Assembly: GCA_039545275.1 (NCBI GenBank)
Contig: BCHS01000015.1
Span: 316,764-380,763, forward strand
Length of the DNA stretch: 64,000 nucleotides
Origin: Pseudomicrostroma phylloplanum
Taxonomy: Eukaryota > Basidiomycota > Exobasidiomycetes > Microstromatales
Direction: 5' to 3'
The position numbers and the translations under genes were made by a program. Positions 39,762-52,436 of this stretch are shown piece by piece (positions within the stretch are counted from its first letter, which is position 1; each line of letters opens with the position of its first letter). The notes below the pieces were generated by a model. The model searched no databases. It was not told the DNA's origin and saw only the letters and a program-made list of their open reading frames with translations.

Positions 39762-41577
39762 ATGCCACCTCCGCCGTCCACAGCGGCTGCGACCAAAACC
39801 CGGCCACGCTCGGACAAGGCCAGCCAAGGCGTCCCAACAGCACCTGCGTCACCATCTCCCGACCTCTTCAGCACCCCCCTCCTGGCCTCACCAGCAATCC
39901 TCTCCGCCCTATCCTCCCTCTGCTCCGCCCTGCTAGACGCAGCCATCACCCCCTGGTGGTCTCGCCTCTCCCCTACCAACGAGCCCGCACTGCACGATGA
40001 AGCCGAGCGACTCGTCTCTCTCGTCGGCTCTGGGCTCGCTAGGAGAGTACAAGAGGCAGAGGGGGAAGGGAGATTGGGATGTCTGCTGAGGGAGGAGATG
40101 CCGGCGCTGCTTGGGAGGTATATCGAGGTTTGGAGGGGGACGCAGCTTGGGCTAGAGGCGGATGGGAGTGGGGAGCAGGGGATTCGGAAAGGGTCTACTT
40201 CTGGATCTGGATCTGCCGTGGGTGAAGACGACGAGGGGCGTGCAAGTCGACGCTTCGAGGTGTATACGGCCCTCTGGCCCTCAGTGTACGTGTCCTTCTC
40301 CCCCTCTCCCTCCTCTCCCTCTTCTCCCTCTGGGCCGGGTACCACCCCCTGCCTCTCCCACGCCCGTCTCCGCTCCCTAGCCTCCTCCCTCCTCCCATTT
40401 CTCCTACCAGCAGAAGAGCTGCAGAGTCGCGCAGCCGCCGCCCTCGTGAGGGATCTTCTGGCGATGCTCCTCCGGCTCAGTATGGAAAAGGGTAGTGCAG
40501 GGTGGATGTGGGTTCGGGCGGGGCAGAAGATGCTTGATAGGGCCGCTGCTGCTGCTGAGAGGGGGCGGTTGGCTACGGGAGAGAGAGAGGGAGGGGCACA
40601 GGGAGCTGGAGCTGGAGCTGGAGCTGGAGAGGAGGATATCGTGCTGCTGCCCTCGATCGAGGAAATCAGAGGTGCGATCGCTCAGGGCTGCAAGAGGGCA
40701 CTGCCGATAGCGCAGCGTGGTCTACAAGCCGGCCAGGAGTACCTTGGCTTCCCATCGCAATCTTCGCAGAGGCAGAAGCAAGACGACTCTTCTCCTTCTC
40801 CTCCTCCGTATCAAGAAAAGAAGAGCCCACCTCCTCCACCAGCTGAGCAGGCAAAAGCAGCCCGACCGGCTAGCTCAGCCTCGAGCAACTACCTCTGCCT
40901 GCTCTGCACGCTGCTCAACCTCCCTGCGACGTACACTGGGAAAATGGTGCAGGGCGCAATCACCCTACTGAGGCTCTTTGGCAGCCAGAAGCTAGATGGG
41001 TAAGTACAGCGTAGCGTAGCATCAGCCCTACTCTTTGCGCTTCCCACCTCTCCCCAGCTACTGACCCTTCCATCCCTCCCTCGTTCCCCAATCGTCCAGC
41101 CTCCTCCTCTCCTTCCTGCACTCCCACCTCCCCCGGGAATCCCACTACCTCTCCCTCCTTTCCACGCTGCGCTCCTCCCTCCTCACATCCGAGGGAACCC
41201 TCCCGGCACACTCTGCTCCTCCCACTCTGGAGGTGCAGAGGGAAGAGTACGAGGTTTTCCTCGCGAGACTTGCGAGAGAGGGGCCGGATTTGCTCGGGAT
41301 GGGGCTGGGTGGGGAGTGGTTGATGAGCGTTCTACTGTCCGGGACAACGATTCCTGCTCCCTCTCCCTCTCCCTCTCCCTCTGCTCCTCACCCTCTCTTC
41401 TCATCCACTTCAACCGCAGCTCAACCCACCACCGCACCACGGGTCGAATCGCTCCGCCTCCTCCTCGACCCACTTCTGAGTCCCGAGGCGTGCTGGACTC
41501 GGGCGGATTTGGTGGGGAGGGTGCTGGAGAGGGTGCTGCTGGGGCTTGTGCCTGAAATGGTGGCTCAGGCGAAGTGA
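39762..41577 (+). CDS. PXA-domain protein
   Basis: Two exons, 39762-40999 and 41100-41577, with a 100-nt phase-2 intron; 571 residues. The frame opens at a GTG (39735), but the first ATG at 39762 (MPPPPSTAAATKTRPR) is the credible start. Residues about 45-260 fit the PXA domain found in sorting nexins of the Mdm1/SNX13 class: LSSLCSALLDAAITPWWSRL, then helices ending in LRSLASSLLPFLLPAEEL and a later RDLLAMLLRLSM. No PX or RGS domain is seen, as in the short fungal PXA-only proteins. A role at endosomes, ER-vacuole contacts or vacuoles is inferred from the family. The middle is Pro/Ser-rich; the C-terminal exon is helical. It is divergent to CDC43. Confidence 0.68.
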
Positions 41578-42014
41578 GTGAGCGGGCGGGGGGTTTGCAG
41601 GAGAGAGAGAGAGGCAGAGGGTAGCTTGAGACTAGAGGGAGACAGGAGAGAGCAGCAGAGGGAGGACAATCTTGATACCCACTCAGATCCGGTCTGCTGC
41701 TTTTTCTCTGCTGGCGAGGGGACGGGCGACACACCCATTCACCAAATGTGCAGTCTCTCTCATCACCACCCGTTTCGCTGTTTAGAGACAAAGTAGTAAT
41801 TGCGATCATCTAAGAGAAAAGTTTGGGAAAGAAGGTCACGTCACGCCTGCGCCTGCTCCACCCTTATCCATATTCCGTTTCCTCTTCCTTGGACTCCGTC
41901 ATGTTCCTTCCTTGTCACGATCACCTGTTCCACCTTTTCCTCCTCTTCCGGGTTCAGCAGGACCTACTGCCATCCAACACGTCACTTCAGGCAAAACGAA
42001 GAGCCGGGCCCACA
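41578..42014. other. Convergent intergenic region, PXA gene / ZWF1
   Basis: 437 nt between stops, starting with a GA-rich stretch near 41600. Open frames here are continuations of antisense ZWF1 frames. No gene seen. Confidence 0.6.
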
Positions 42015-43829
42015 CTAGATCTTGCCCTTGACATTCTCCACCGAAGTCGTCGGCCAGGCGTAACTCTCATTGTCCCGCCTGTAACCATAGCGACCGATGA
42101 AGTTGTTGAGGCTCTGAGGTCCGCGCGATCCGTACTCGTAGCTCTCGTTCTTGATCTTGCCCTGGTCAATGGCGTGCAGAATAGGGGTGAAGATGGCCCA
42201 GGAGACGTCCAGCTCGTCGTCTCGGACAAAGTTGGAGTGGTCGCCTTGCAGTGCGTCGAGGATGAGGGCCTCGTAGGCCTCGGGGATTCGGAAGTCCTCC
42301 AGACGCTCCTTGTAGGTCATGTTGAGCTCCGTGGGGATCGACTCCATCTGGAGTCCGGGCTTCTTGGCATTGAACTTGAGGTAGATGGACTCGTTGGGCT
42401 GGATACGGATCACCAGCTCGTTGCGCGGCACGTCCTTGAAGAGGCCCTTTGTGACTTCCTTGTACTGAATGCGAATCTCCACCTTGGCCTCGTCCAGAGC
42501 CTTACCGGCCTTGAGGATGAAGGGAACGCCCTGCCAGCGGGGCGAGTTGACCCAGAGGGTCAAGGCGGCAAAGGTAGGGCAGTTGGAGTCTTTTGGCACT
42601 GTGTCGTCGTCCTTGTAGCCAGGCTTGCCGTTGGCGGCAGCGTATTGACCAATCAGAACATCCTCCTCCTTGATAGGAGGCACGTATCGCAGGACCTTTG
42701 TCTTCTCGTTTCGGATGTCCTCAGCTGAGAAAGAGACTGGCCTCTCCATGGTCAGGAGGGACAGCACCTGCGACAAGTGGTTCTGTTGGATGTCTCGGAT
42801 GATTCCGAACTCGTCAAAGTAACCTCCACGACCTTCTGTGCCGAATGGCTCCTTGAAGGTGATCTGCACATTGTCCACCATGTTTGAGTTCAGGCCAGAG
42901 TCGACGAAGGGGTTGGCGAATCTGAGCATGAGGAGATTCTTGACCATCTCCTTACCCAGGTAGTGGTCAATACCTGATTGTAAGACAAGGGGAAGTCTGC
43001 CCGGTCAGTCTGTGTCGAGATTTCGTCTCTCAACCTTTGTCGCAGCCCACTCACGGAAAGTCTCCTCCTCCTTCCAGAGCTTCTTGAGCTCTCCCATCAT
43101 CTCACGACTGCTCTCGAGGTCCTTTCCGAATGGCTTCTCAATGACGATGCGGTTGTTGCCGCCCTCGACGTAACAATTCCTCTTGAGTCCACCTGCGACC
43201 ACTGTGAACACATTGGGCGGGAGGGCCATGTAGAATAGTCGGTTGGTAGTCTTGCTACTGCCCTCCTTTTCGATCTTCTCAATCTCCGTGTTCAGGTTCT
43301 TGAAGGCCTCGTCCTCATCGTATGCACCTGGGAGATAGGTGCAGACCTTCAGGAAATCTTCCTTTGCCTTCTTTGACTCTGACTTGTCTCCCTCCTTGAG
43401 GAAGTCGCCAATCTTCTCGTGGAAGGCCTTGTTGTCCATCTTTGTACGGGCATATCCAATGATCCGTGTGCCCTTGGGGAGGAGGTTCAGGCGGAAAAGG
43501 TTGAACAGCGCAGGGAAGGTCTATAGAGAGCACAACGTGGTAGAGAATATAAGCATTTGGTCAGCTTTAGTCTCGGGAAGGCTCTGTCTCCCGGTGCCAC
43601 TTGCCTTCTTCTTGGCGAGATCACCCGAGGCTCCGAGGACTGCATTGAAGGGAGGCGCAAGGAGATGCATACGTATCAGAATCAATAAAGCTTCCCAAAA
43701 GTCTGGAAGCCGTGGCAACGCCGGGACGATTCGCAGCAGTCCCTTGTGCACGTATCTAGGTGGCCGTTACTCCTACTCACCGACGATGACGGTCTCATCC
43801 TGGAGTGCGGGAACCTCAGAGGAAGGCAT
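42015..43829 (-). CDS. ZWF1: Glucose-6-phosphate 1-dehydrogenase
   Basis: Four exons: 43829-43781, 43639-43605, 43520-43055 and 42973-42015; 502 residues. Introns are 141, 84 and 81 nt; the second begins with GC (AAG then GCAAGT) and ends in CTATAG, so it is a GC-AG intron. Splicing restores VLGASGDLAKKKTFPALFNL (residues 17-36), the NADP-binding start, and RIDHYLGKEMVKNLL from residue 184, the substrate and catalytic site. Other hallmarks: IVIEKPFGKDLESS, NNHL-type DIQQNHLSQVL and WAIFTPILHAID. It makes NADPH and 6-phosphogluconolactone in the cytosol, the entry to the pentose phosphate pathway. Codon bias is strong. A GAAGGT repeat lies in the leader just upstream. Confidence 0.95.
43521..43604 (-). 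other. GC-AG intron in ZWF1
   Basis: 84-nt intron 2 with donor AAG/GCAAGT, the consensus form for GC donors, and acceptor CTATAG. The nearest GT donor would break the reading frame, so GC use is required by the protein. Confidence 0.85.
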
Positions 43830-44858
43830 AGCAGCTACTCGAAGGTGAAGGTGAAGGTGAAGGTGAAGATGAAGTGGCTAAGGGGGTAAAGGGAAGGGCG
43901 CGCGTCAGACTCTGCCAGCATAGACGAAGTGATGATGATGCGGAGTGGGATCTTCCGAAAGAGTTCTCCCGTGCAGAAGATTATGGCCGAAGTGCTCTTG
44001 TCGCAGCTCGGTCCTTCCCTGTGCCTCGAGGAGATACTTACTCGTGTAAAGGGGCTTGATCAAGCTAGCTTACGTCGTCAAAGTTCTGCGTTAGTGTGAG
44101 ATACGACGAGGGAAGGTGGTATGATCAAAGGCGTGGAAGAAGAATGTGGACGAGATTATCTCCCTGATGACCACTGAGTGACGAGCGTGGGCCCTGCGCT
44201 TGCCTGTCTGTCTGCCTGGCTGCGTGCCCTGCCAGTCGGGAATCCTATCGCCGAGGCGCAAAGTGGAGTTCCAACCGGCGCCCCCTCTCGGCCCTGGCAG
44301 GAAATCACACTGGCTGGGGCGACACACACCCCTGTCCACACCGACGTGACACAGGACCTCTTCGGCACCGACAACATATCGTCGATGGCAATGTACGGGA
44401 ATACTATACGCCCAGTACTGAGAATGAAGAGCTGGCTGCTGATACCTTGTGTGTCCTGCTGACAGCCCTTCACCAGCTCCCGTCATAGGCTTCATGCTGC
44501 GTTGATCCGCGATTCTAAGGCCAGCCAATGTCGGATCGGAATGACTTCTAGTTCATCCATCCATCCCCGTCCCGGCTCTCGCGTGGACTGTCCGCCCGCC
44601 CGCCCGTCGGTCGTCGTCATCAAGGCGAGTGCGCGCGCAAATAGATGCAGGCAACGCTCAGTCCACCCGCATCCATCCACCCGCCCGTGCCTCAGTGAGG
44701 GGGCGGCCCCGGCCACAGCCATCCACCCGGCTCTTGGCCCAGGAGCACCTGAGCAAGCCTCTCCCTCTCTCTCTTACCGAGTGATCCACCTCTCTTACCC
44801 CACACACCCATCTCTCCAACCTTACATTCTACCCCTCACCCTCGCATTCTCCCACACA
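43830..44858. other. Divergent intergenic region, ZWF1 / PEP4
   Basis: About 1 kb. It contains a GAAGGT repeat near ZWF1, CATC and CGCC short repeats near 44555-44690, and a pyrimidine-rich PEP4 leader. No gene supported. Confidence 0.6.
43841..43874 (+). repeat. (GAAGGT)n repeat in ZWF1 leader
   Basis: Four perfect and two degenerate 6-nt units 12 nt upstream of the ZWF1 start codon; on the transcript it reads as an ACCTTC repeat. Confidence 0.85.
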
Positions 44859-46241
<1,383 letters not shown>

Positions 46242-47067
46242 GCGAGTCTTGGTAGCGTAGCGGTAGCATAGTGGGAAGGGTCAGGGAGGTGTAGCGTAGC
46301 ATTGCGGGTGAAAATTCGTACTCTACAAGTTCCCTCATCTCTCGTCTCGTCTCCTTTCTCAACTCTTCACTTCTAGTCATGCATCTCTTCCTCCTGAGCA
46401 TTGATCCCATCTCTCATCTGATCCGATCCGACAGTCGCGTCGATTCCTCGATTGCATCTGTCCCCTTCTCTTTTGTCTCCCCCCTCTTTCTTCTTGCATC
46501 CCATTCACTTGTCCATGTCTTCTTTCTCTTCTCGCGCCACTATCCAAGCTTATAATCTAAAGATCAAGACCCATCGCAGTAGACTCCGGCATCGACTTGA
46601 GATCCCTCCGTGCTTCCGCTCGTCCCTCTGTTCAACCCTCCGGTAGGCAGGTACGTGGGGGAATAGGTAGGTAAATAGGTAGGTGTTTCCAGTGCACCAA
46701 CCTCCTGCCGGCAGGCGGGGGACGGTAGGCCGTGTGAAGAGCGTATCCCAGCCTGGAATCTGAGAAGCGAAGGATAGGTTCTAGCTGTGGAGCTGTGCGA
46801 GCCTCACTCTGCACTGGGTAGCAGGGTGGAATAATACGAGGTGCTGATCTCCCTGCGAGGATGTCCGGCAAGCGTGAAGAAGCTTGTTCTCTTGGCGAGC
46901 TGGTATGGCGGTGTGATGGCGGAAAGGACACCCGGCCTCGTTTGTGCGGCCCTCGTGCTGTAGTGCGAAGTTGCGAAGAGCTCGCTGAGCTAGAATATCC
47001 TTTCGCCGAGGCCTTGCCATGGATGCGCTTGCGTACCGAGCCACACGTCTGGTACGGCGGCGAGAGT
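46242..47067. other. Convergent intergenic region, PEP4 / TFB5
   Basis: About 825 nt with PEP4 3' sequence, a TAGGTAGGTAAATAGGTAGG tract near 46665 and no recognisable gene. Confidence 0.55.
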
Positions 47068-47509
47068 CTATTGCTCCATCGTCCATGAGTTCTTCTCAAG
47101 CTGCAGAAAGAAAGGATGGATGTGCAAGGTCGAAGATAGACGATATCGGTCAGCTCAGCTCAGTTGTTCCCGCTCCTACCTACGGGTCTCCCCCTCCTCC
47201 TCCTCCTCCTCCTCCTCCGCCATCTCGAACTCACCTCAGTCTCAAGCTCAGCCCTCATGACCTCAACCATGTCCTTCCTCACAAGCAGATGAGTAGAGTC
47301 CAGATCGACAATGACAAAGTGCAGACGCTCGTCGATGGAGAGGATGAGCTGTTTGGCGGCTGGGTCGCTGTGAGCAGATTGGATGGGACGTGATGAGAGG
47401 GGAGAAAGGGTGAGATGGGATGGTGCGAAGCTTCTTCTCCGCACTCCAGCGAAGGGAAGCCAGGCGTGACTACTCACCAGGTCAGGAGAGCACCGGGTAT
47501 GGCCTTCAT
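47068..47509 (-). CDS. TFB5: TFIIH subunit TFB5 (GTF2H5/TTDA homologue)
   Basis: Very small gene in three exons: 47509-47478 (32 nt), 47367-47235 (133 nt) and 47100-47068 (33 nt); introns are 110 and 134 nt, GT-AG. The spliced protein has 65 residues, the normal TFB5 length. It begins MKAIPGALLTCDPAAKQLIL and continues with VDLDSTHLLVRKDMVEVM, both hallmark segments of this family (CDP..KQ and DLD.TH). It ends at LEKNSWTMEQ. TFB5 stabilises TFIIH and stimulates XPB/Ssl2 during nucleotide excision repair and transcription. No single reading frame holds the full protein, so the gene is easily missed. Intron 2 contains a CTC repeat. Confidence 0.9.
47193..47218 (+). repeat. (CTC)n microsatellite in TFB5 intron 2
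   Basis: About nine CTC units; in the transcript this is a purine GAG repeat just after the intron donor. Confidence 0.85.
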
Positions 47510-47912
47510 TGCGCTGCTCTTTGCACAAGGGGGTGCTACACTCTCTTGCTTTGCCTTGGCTAGTTGCACTGCACAAGACTGACGGCAGAGTGATCGATGA
47601 TCGTGCGATTAGATCGAAACGGAAAGGGAAGAAGAGGAGATGTCGGAAGCGGAAGCGCAAGCTGATTGCTCGCGTGAATGTACACGCAGGCGAGACTTCG
47701 ATGCAGGTGTGCCGACGGCGACGACGGCGATGCTGGCGGCGAGATCGTGTGCATTTTCATCAGTACATCCCGATCATCAGCTCGGATATGAGAGCGCCGT
47801 CTACCGAGCTGACGCGGGACGATTCCCCTCCACTTGCCCAGCACAATGGTAAGGAGTCGGTCAGTGTGCTGCCTTGCCGACGCACGGATACTACCTCAGA
47901 GCGTTAACAGTA

Positions 47913-48017
47913 AGCTGTCAAGACGGAATTCCCAGCTCGCTAAGGACTCGATCGAGGCCTTCTCTGCACCTTCTCACTCGAGTTGAAACGAGCTGTCAAG
48001 ACGAATTTGCGAGCTCG
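47913..48017 (+). repeat. Imperfect direct repeat, two copies
   Basis: AGCTGTCAAGACG begins at 47913 and again at 47991; both copies continue with AATT and end in AGCTCG (to 47940 and 48017). About 27 nt each, spaced 78 nt start to start. Confidence 0.7.
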
Positions 48018-48127
48018 GCAACTGCAATGATTTGCCTCTCTGCGCTTGGGGTGGTACGCTGAATGAGGCTGCAGGGACTTGTCTGCGCCACCGATTGGCC
48101 GGTGCGGTGAATCGATTGCCTCCACAG

Positions 48128-48322
48128 GCTCCTACGGAGCAACTCGAGGCTCTGCGATACACCGGTCGCCCAGACCTCTCCGTCAGGCTGATCAAGCAAT
48201 TGCACACTACACACGGAGTCAGTGGACCCTTGGTGTTTGTCGACAGACCCTATGCTGGCCTCGACTCTTTCAATTTACCACTACTTGGCACACTGCCGCT
48301 ATCCCCGCTCTCCCCTCGCCGT
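48128..48322 (+). pseudogene. Isolated coding-like fragment
   Basis: A stretch bounded by a good acceptor (CCTCCACAG, ending 48127) and a donor-like site (GTAAGG near 48321) reads as protein with biased codons, including LEALRYTGRPDLSVRLIKQL and GVSGPLVFVDRPYAGLD. The GV-GPLV stretch faintly recalls the N-terminal barrel of V-ATPase B subunits, but the resemblance is too short to name it. No partner exons could be assembled on either side. It could be an exon of an unmodelled gene, a gene relic, or chance in a GC-rich region. Confidence 0.25.
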
Positions 48323-49088
48323 AAGGGTGAGCGGGGGGGGGGGAAGGGTGAAGGGACCGGGGTGAACATCTGGGGAGAAGCTCCGCCGCCTCTAGGCCCT
48401 CGCACGTCCACACGGGATTTGGCCCGCTCGCGCCACGCCGTGGCGCCTATGCCGACGGCGGAGCCAATCGGGGGGCGGGGCGGGGCGGCCGAGCGAGAGT
48501 GCTGCAGCGTGGCGTGGCGTGCTCGCTCCACGAGAAATTCTTCGCGGCTGACCCTTCTCCTCGAGGACTCTTCTTTCCCCCACTTGAGCCGTGTCATTTG
48601 CAAATTCAGAGGCGCAAAAGCGAAGACAGAGGGTAAGCCAATGGGCTTCCGTCACAGTTGCAGCACACTGTAATTGAGCAGATAAGATTTGGGACGATTG
48701 CGTGCTTCCCACGGAAGAGAAGAGGAGCGGGCGGTGGCTGCATCCCAGCCGGACCTGTCCTGGCCTGGCCGCGTCGCGGCTTTAAAATTGTGCCAGAAAG
48801 TGAAGGGCTATACACCACCAGTCTTGACCCTAGAAGTCTACCACACAGGCGGAGTGCACTCTTGAGTGGAGCGGCGACTGCGACGGAAGCTGTGGCTTGA
48901 AAGGCGAAATCACCACCGATGCTTCGCTATCATGCGGGTCTCACTCGGGACCCCGCCCTGCCCAGTACCGGAAAGGAGGATGATAAATAGCCTCCGCCCT
49001 CACGGAGGCTTTCCCGTCCCTGTCCCTCCCCTTCTTACGGGTTTCTCCCTCCTTGTCCTTTCCTCTCTCCCTCATCGAGTCATACACC

Positions 49089-50666
49089 ATGTCTACCGTA
49101 CCGCAACCCATCGTCATTGACGACGCCGCCAAGAAGCAGCTCGGCTCGGGATCCTCAGACGAGCGCGTCACCGAGAAGGAGGTGCAGTACGATGGCGAGA
49201 CCGAGACTCTGCACTCCAGCGACGTAGCCTTTGAGCTCCTGGTCAAGGAGGAAGAAGGCCATGACATCAAGCTCAGAACCATGGGGTGAGTTGGCAGAGG
49301 CACCATTGGGTGGCCACGATAATGGGAGCTTCCTCAGCCAACCTCGAGTCTGACCCAAACGATCCCCACGCTCTTTCCGCATTCTGCGCTTATCAGTTGG
49401 AAGAAGACCGCCCTCTTGCTCTTTGGTGACCAGGTCTGCCTTGCCATTCTCGCTCAGGCATGGTCTTTCAGCGTCCTAGGATGGGTGGGAGGCATGATCA
49501 CGACCTTGGTCAGTGGTGCCTTCTTCTGGTTGACGAGCATGACCCTCTGGCGATTCTGCATGAAGCACCCCGAGGTCAGGGATATCTGTGACCTGGCATT
49601 CGTCCTCTTTGGCCGCTCGCGTATCGCATTCGAGGTGACCGCCTTCATGCTCTTGGCCAACAACATCCTCCTCATTGGTTTCCACATCTTGACCCTCGCC
49701 AAGATCCTCAACACTCTCTCGACCCATGCTCTGTGCACTACCGTCTTTGCTATCATCTCGATGATTATCGGAATCGTCTTCTCCATCCCTCGTACCCTCA
49801 ACCACGTCAGCACAATGGGTGTGGTCTCGGCCATCTCCATGGGTATCGCCATCCTTCTCCTGATGATCTTTGCCGGTATCGAGCCCAACCCAGCGCAGGG
49901 CTACGACGGAGACTACCCCATTGACGGACCCGTCTACACCTACGCCTACCCTCTCGCTGGTACCACTTGGGTCGGAATCGTCAATGGTGTCCTCAACATC
50001 ACTTTCCTGTGGATTCCTCAGATCCTCTTCCCCTCGTTCATCCGCGAGATGAGGCGCCCTCAGGACTTCCCCAAGGCCCTGGCTGCCCTGGCCGTGGGCT
50101 CCTTTGTGCTCTTCATTGTGCCCCCCATTGTTGGCTTCTACTACCTCGGACAGTACTCGGAGGCTCCTTCTTTCGCCTCTCTGCAGCCCGTGTACGCCAA
50201 GGCCGTTGCAGGATTCGTCATCCTCCCCACTGTCATCATTGGAACCATCTACTCGAACGTCACTGTTAAGTTCCTCTTCCGCCGCATTCTGGCCGGATCT
50301 CGCCACGAGCACAGCAACAGCGCCGTTGGCTGGGGAACCTGGATTGGCGTCACCATTATCGTCTGGGTCGTCGCCTTTATCTTTGCCGAGGTCATCCCTT
50401 CGATGGGTGACTTCCTCTCGCTCCTCGGAGCAGCCTTTGACAGTCAGTTCGGATACCTCTTCTGGTTCGGATGCCACATCTCGCTCTACAAGGGCGCCTT
50501 GTTCAAGGGCCCCCTCCGAAGCATCAACACGATCCTGCACATCATTGCTGGTTTCATTGGTCTCTTCCTGCTGGGCCCTGGTCTCTACGCTGCTGTTGAG
50601 GCCATCATTGCCGACTACGCCCAGACCACCAGGCCCGCCTTCTCTTGTGCCAACCTCTCTTACTAA
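49089..50666 (+). CDS. Amino-acid transporter (AAAP family)
   Basis: Two exons, 49089-49285 and 49397-50666, with a 111-nt phase-2 intron; 488 residues. A hydrophilic N-terminus of about 65 residues is followed by around eleven hydrophobic segments. The first membrane part, WKKTALLLFGDQVCLAILAQ, and later segments such as ISMGIAILLLMIFAGIEPNP and the loop FPSFIREMRRPQDFPKAL are typical of the fungal neutral amino-acid permease group (Neurospora mtr-like, Aa_trans). It probably symports neutral or aromatic amino acids with protons at the plasma membrane; substrate cannot be read from sequence. Codon bias is high, giving a long antisense open frame that is not a gene. The start ATG follows a CT-rich leader and is preceded by a G-rich promoter region. 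Confidence 0.88.
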
Positions 50667-51053
50667 GCTCGGGTGCCGCGCCGTGTTGTAGTCTCTCGCA
50701 CGCTTAATGTAGCCCTCTTCCTGTGTCACTGAATATATGGATATCACTCTTCAGCCAATGTGTCTTCAGACCAGTGCTTGTGTCTTGTGCTCATTCGTCT
50801 GGCACAATGCACGCTTGAGTCTCTCCTTCCGCTCCGCTCCGACTCGCTTGATTTTGCTTCGTCAGCCGGGGTGGAGGGCGCGATATTTTGAGAAGGTCTG
50901 GCTCGCGTAGGGCCTGCAGCACTGTTCTGGCCTTTGCAATACGCCCTGCCTATCTATCATCATCTCACCATTGCCATAGCCACTCCTCGTCACTGCATTG
51001 AACAGTCGAGAGCTCCCCTGTCGCTCAGTCTCGGAATCCCTTTTGCAGCAACC
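50667..51053. other. Intergenic, transporter 3' end / CBP3 promoter
   Basis: 387 nt, same-strand spacing between two plus-strand genes. Nothing notable seen. Confidence 0.6.
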
Positions 51054-52436
51054 ATGAACGCTTACCTCGCCCGAAGTGTCCTGGCGAGCGCCTCTCGCTC
51101 ACGATGCCTATCCACCTCTGCTCTGCTCCGCGCCGAGCCGAATGTCAAGTCAAACATCAAGTCGAACCCTACTAGCGACTCGAACTCTGCCAATCCTAGC
51201 CCACCTCCCAGAGCCGCTGCCACCACCCCCACTCCGGGCTCTCGTCCGCTCGCAAAGGCCGAGGATCCGACAGACAAGTCGGCCAGGGCTCCTGCTGCCG
51301 AGCCTTCTGTCCCTGTACACAGCGAGCTAAAGAAGAAGCTTGTACGTATGGCGGCTAAGCTCATGGGGTACAATAGTCGCACAACGACTGCTATTAGGGT
51401 CACGAGTGATCTGTATGATCGTTGCGCTGAGAGGTGGGATCTTGACAAGGAGTTCTGGCAGGGAGGTGAGTGCACTCGGATTGGTGATGGGTCCGTCAGT
51501 TCCCGCAACTGACCTCTACCTACTCACCTCTTTGTTGTAGAGTGTCATCTGCCACCTACCTACCAGTCTTGGTTCCAGGTCACCAACATCCACGTCATGC
51601 TGCTGCTTCTGCGCTTCAGGGCGATGGATCCCAAGGACTCTGCTGTGTATCAGCAAGAGATCATCAACCACTTCTTCATTGATGCAGAGTACCGTATGCG
51701 CCAGCGCTTCGGTGTGCAAACATCCCGACTGGTCAAAGGATACATGAAGGAGATGCACACTCAGCATCGTGGAGCTCTCTTGGCCGTCGATGAGGCGGTA
51801 GCCATGCTCGGTAGCGAAGGAGAAGGAGACTCTCGCCTGGCCATGGCTCTCTGGAGGAACGTCTTCGGCGCTGGCTGGGGCGACGTGGGAGGCGTGCTCT
51901 CCAAGGTGCGAGGAATCGACAAGTCGGCCAAGGGCGCACCGATTGTGCCAGGTGTAGGGCCAGTGCTCGCAAAGGACCGCGGACCAAGCGCCGAGGACCC
52001 CAGGTCACGCTCGCCGTACGCAGCCGCTCTCGCCCAGCAGCGCCAGAATGCCGTCAATCAAGGCAAGGTCTCGTCTGAAGTCGAGTCTGCAGACCCTCTG
52101 GCCGCCGAGCACCCCGAGTTGGCCTTCCCCATCGTCCTCTCTCGCCTCACCACATTCTTCCTCCGAGAGCTGCGTCGTCTCGCAGCCATCTCCGACCATG
52201 AAGTCGAACTGGGAATGCTCTCCCGCCCTTCCGGTCCGGAGCGTCCTGCACCTCCTAAACACATTCATCCGGAGAATGTGGCCCATGTTGGAGCTGGTGA
52301 GAGGGCGGAGAGGCTGAACAACCAGCCGCTGGGACTGGACACCCAGGTGGAGACTACGAGGGAAGGAGAGGTGGGACATGGAGAGCATCAGACCGTGGGA
52401 CAGCAGTCGAGCATCGCAAACTTTGGAAGGCCGTGA
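51054..52436 (+). CDS. CBP3: Ubiquinol-cytochrome c chaperone CBP3
   Basis: Two exons, 51054-51465 and 51541-52436, with a 75-nt phase-1 intron; 435 residues. The N-terminus (MNAYLARSVLASASRSRCLS) is a mitochondrial presequence. The CBP3/UQCC1 domain spans about residues 95-260: KLMGYNSRTTTAIRVTSDLY, YQSWFQVTNIHVMLLLLRFR, HFFIDAEYRMRQRFGVQTSR and FGAGWGDVGGV. A long Ala/Pro linker follows, then a second helical piece FPIVLSRLTTFFLRELRRLA. CBP3 with CBP6 binds mitoribosomes and newly made cytochrome b for complex III assembly. The C-terminal 100 residues are disordered and longer than in yeast. Confidence 0.9.

Larger units (their letters stand above)
47510..49088. other. Intergenic region, TFB5 to amino-acid transporter
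   Basis: 1.6 kb. It contains a duplicated motif (47913 and 47991), the coding-like fragment at 48128, an 11-G run at 48333-48343 and GGGGCGGGGCGG near 48475, then the transporter promoter and leader. No complete gene could be built. Confidence 0.5.

Noticed and set aside
49476..50747. 423-codon minus-strand open frame over the amino-acid transporter
   Set aside because: Antisense shadow of a codon-biased membrane-protein gene; highly acidic, repetitive and without a fold.
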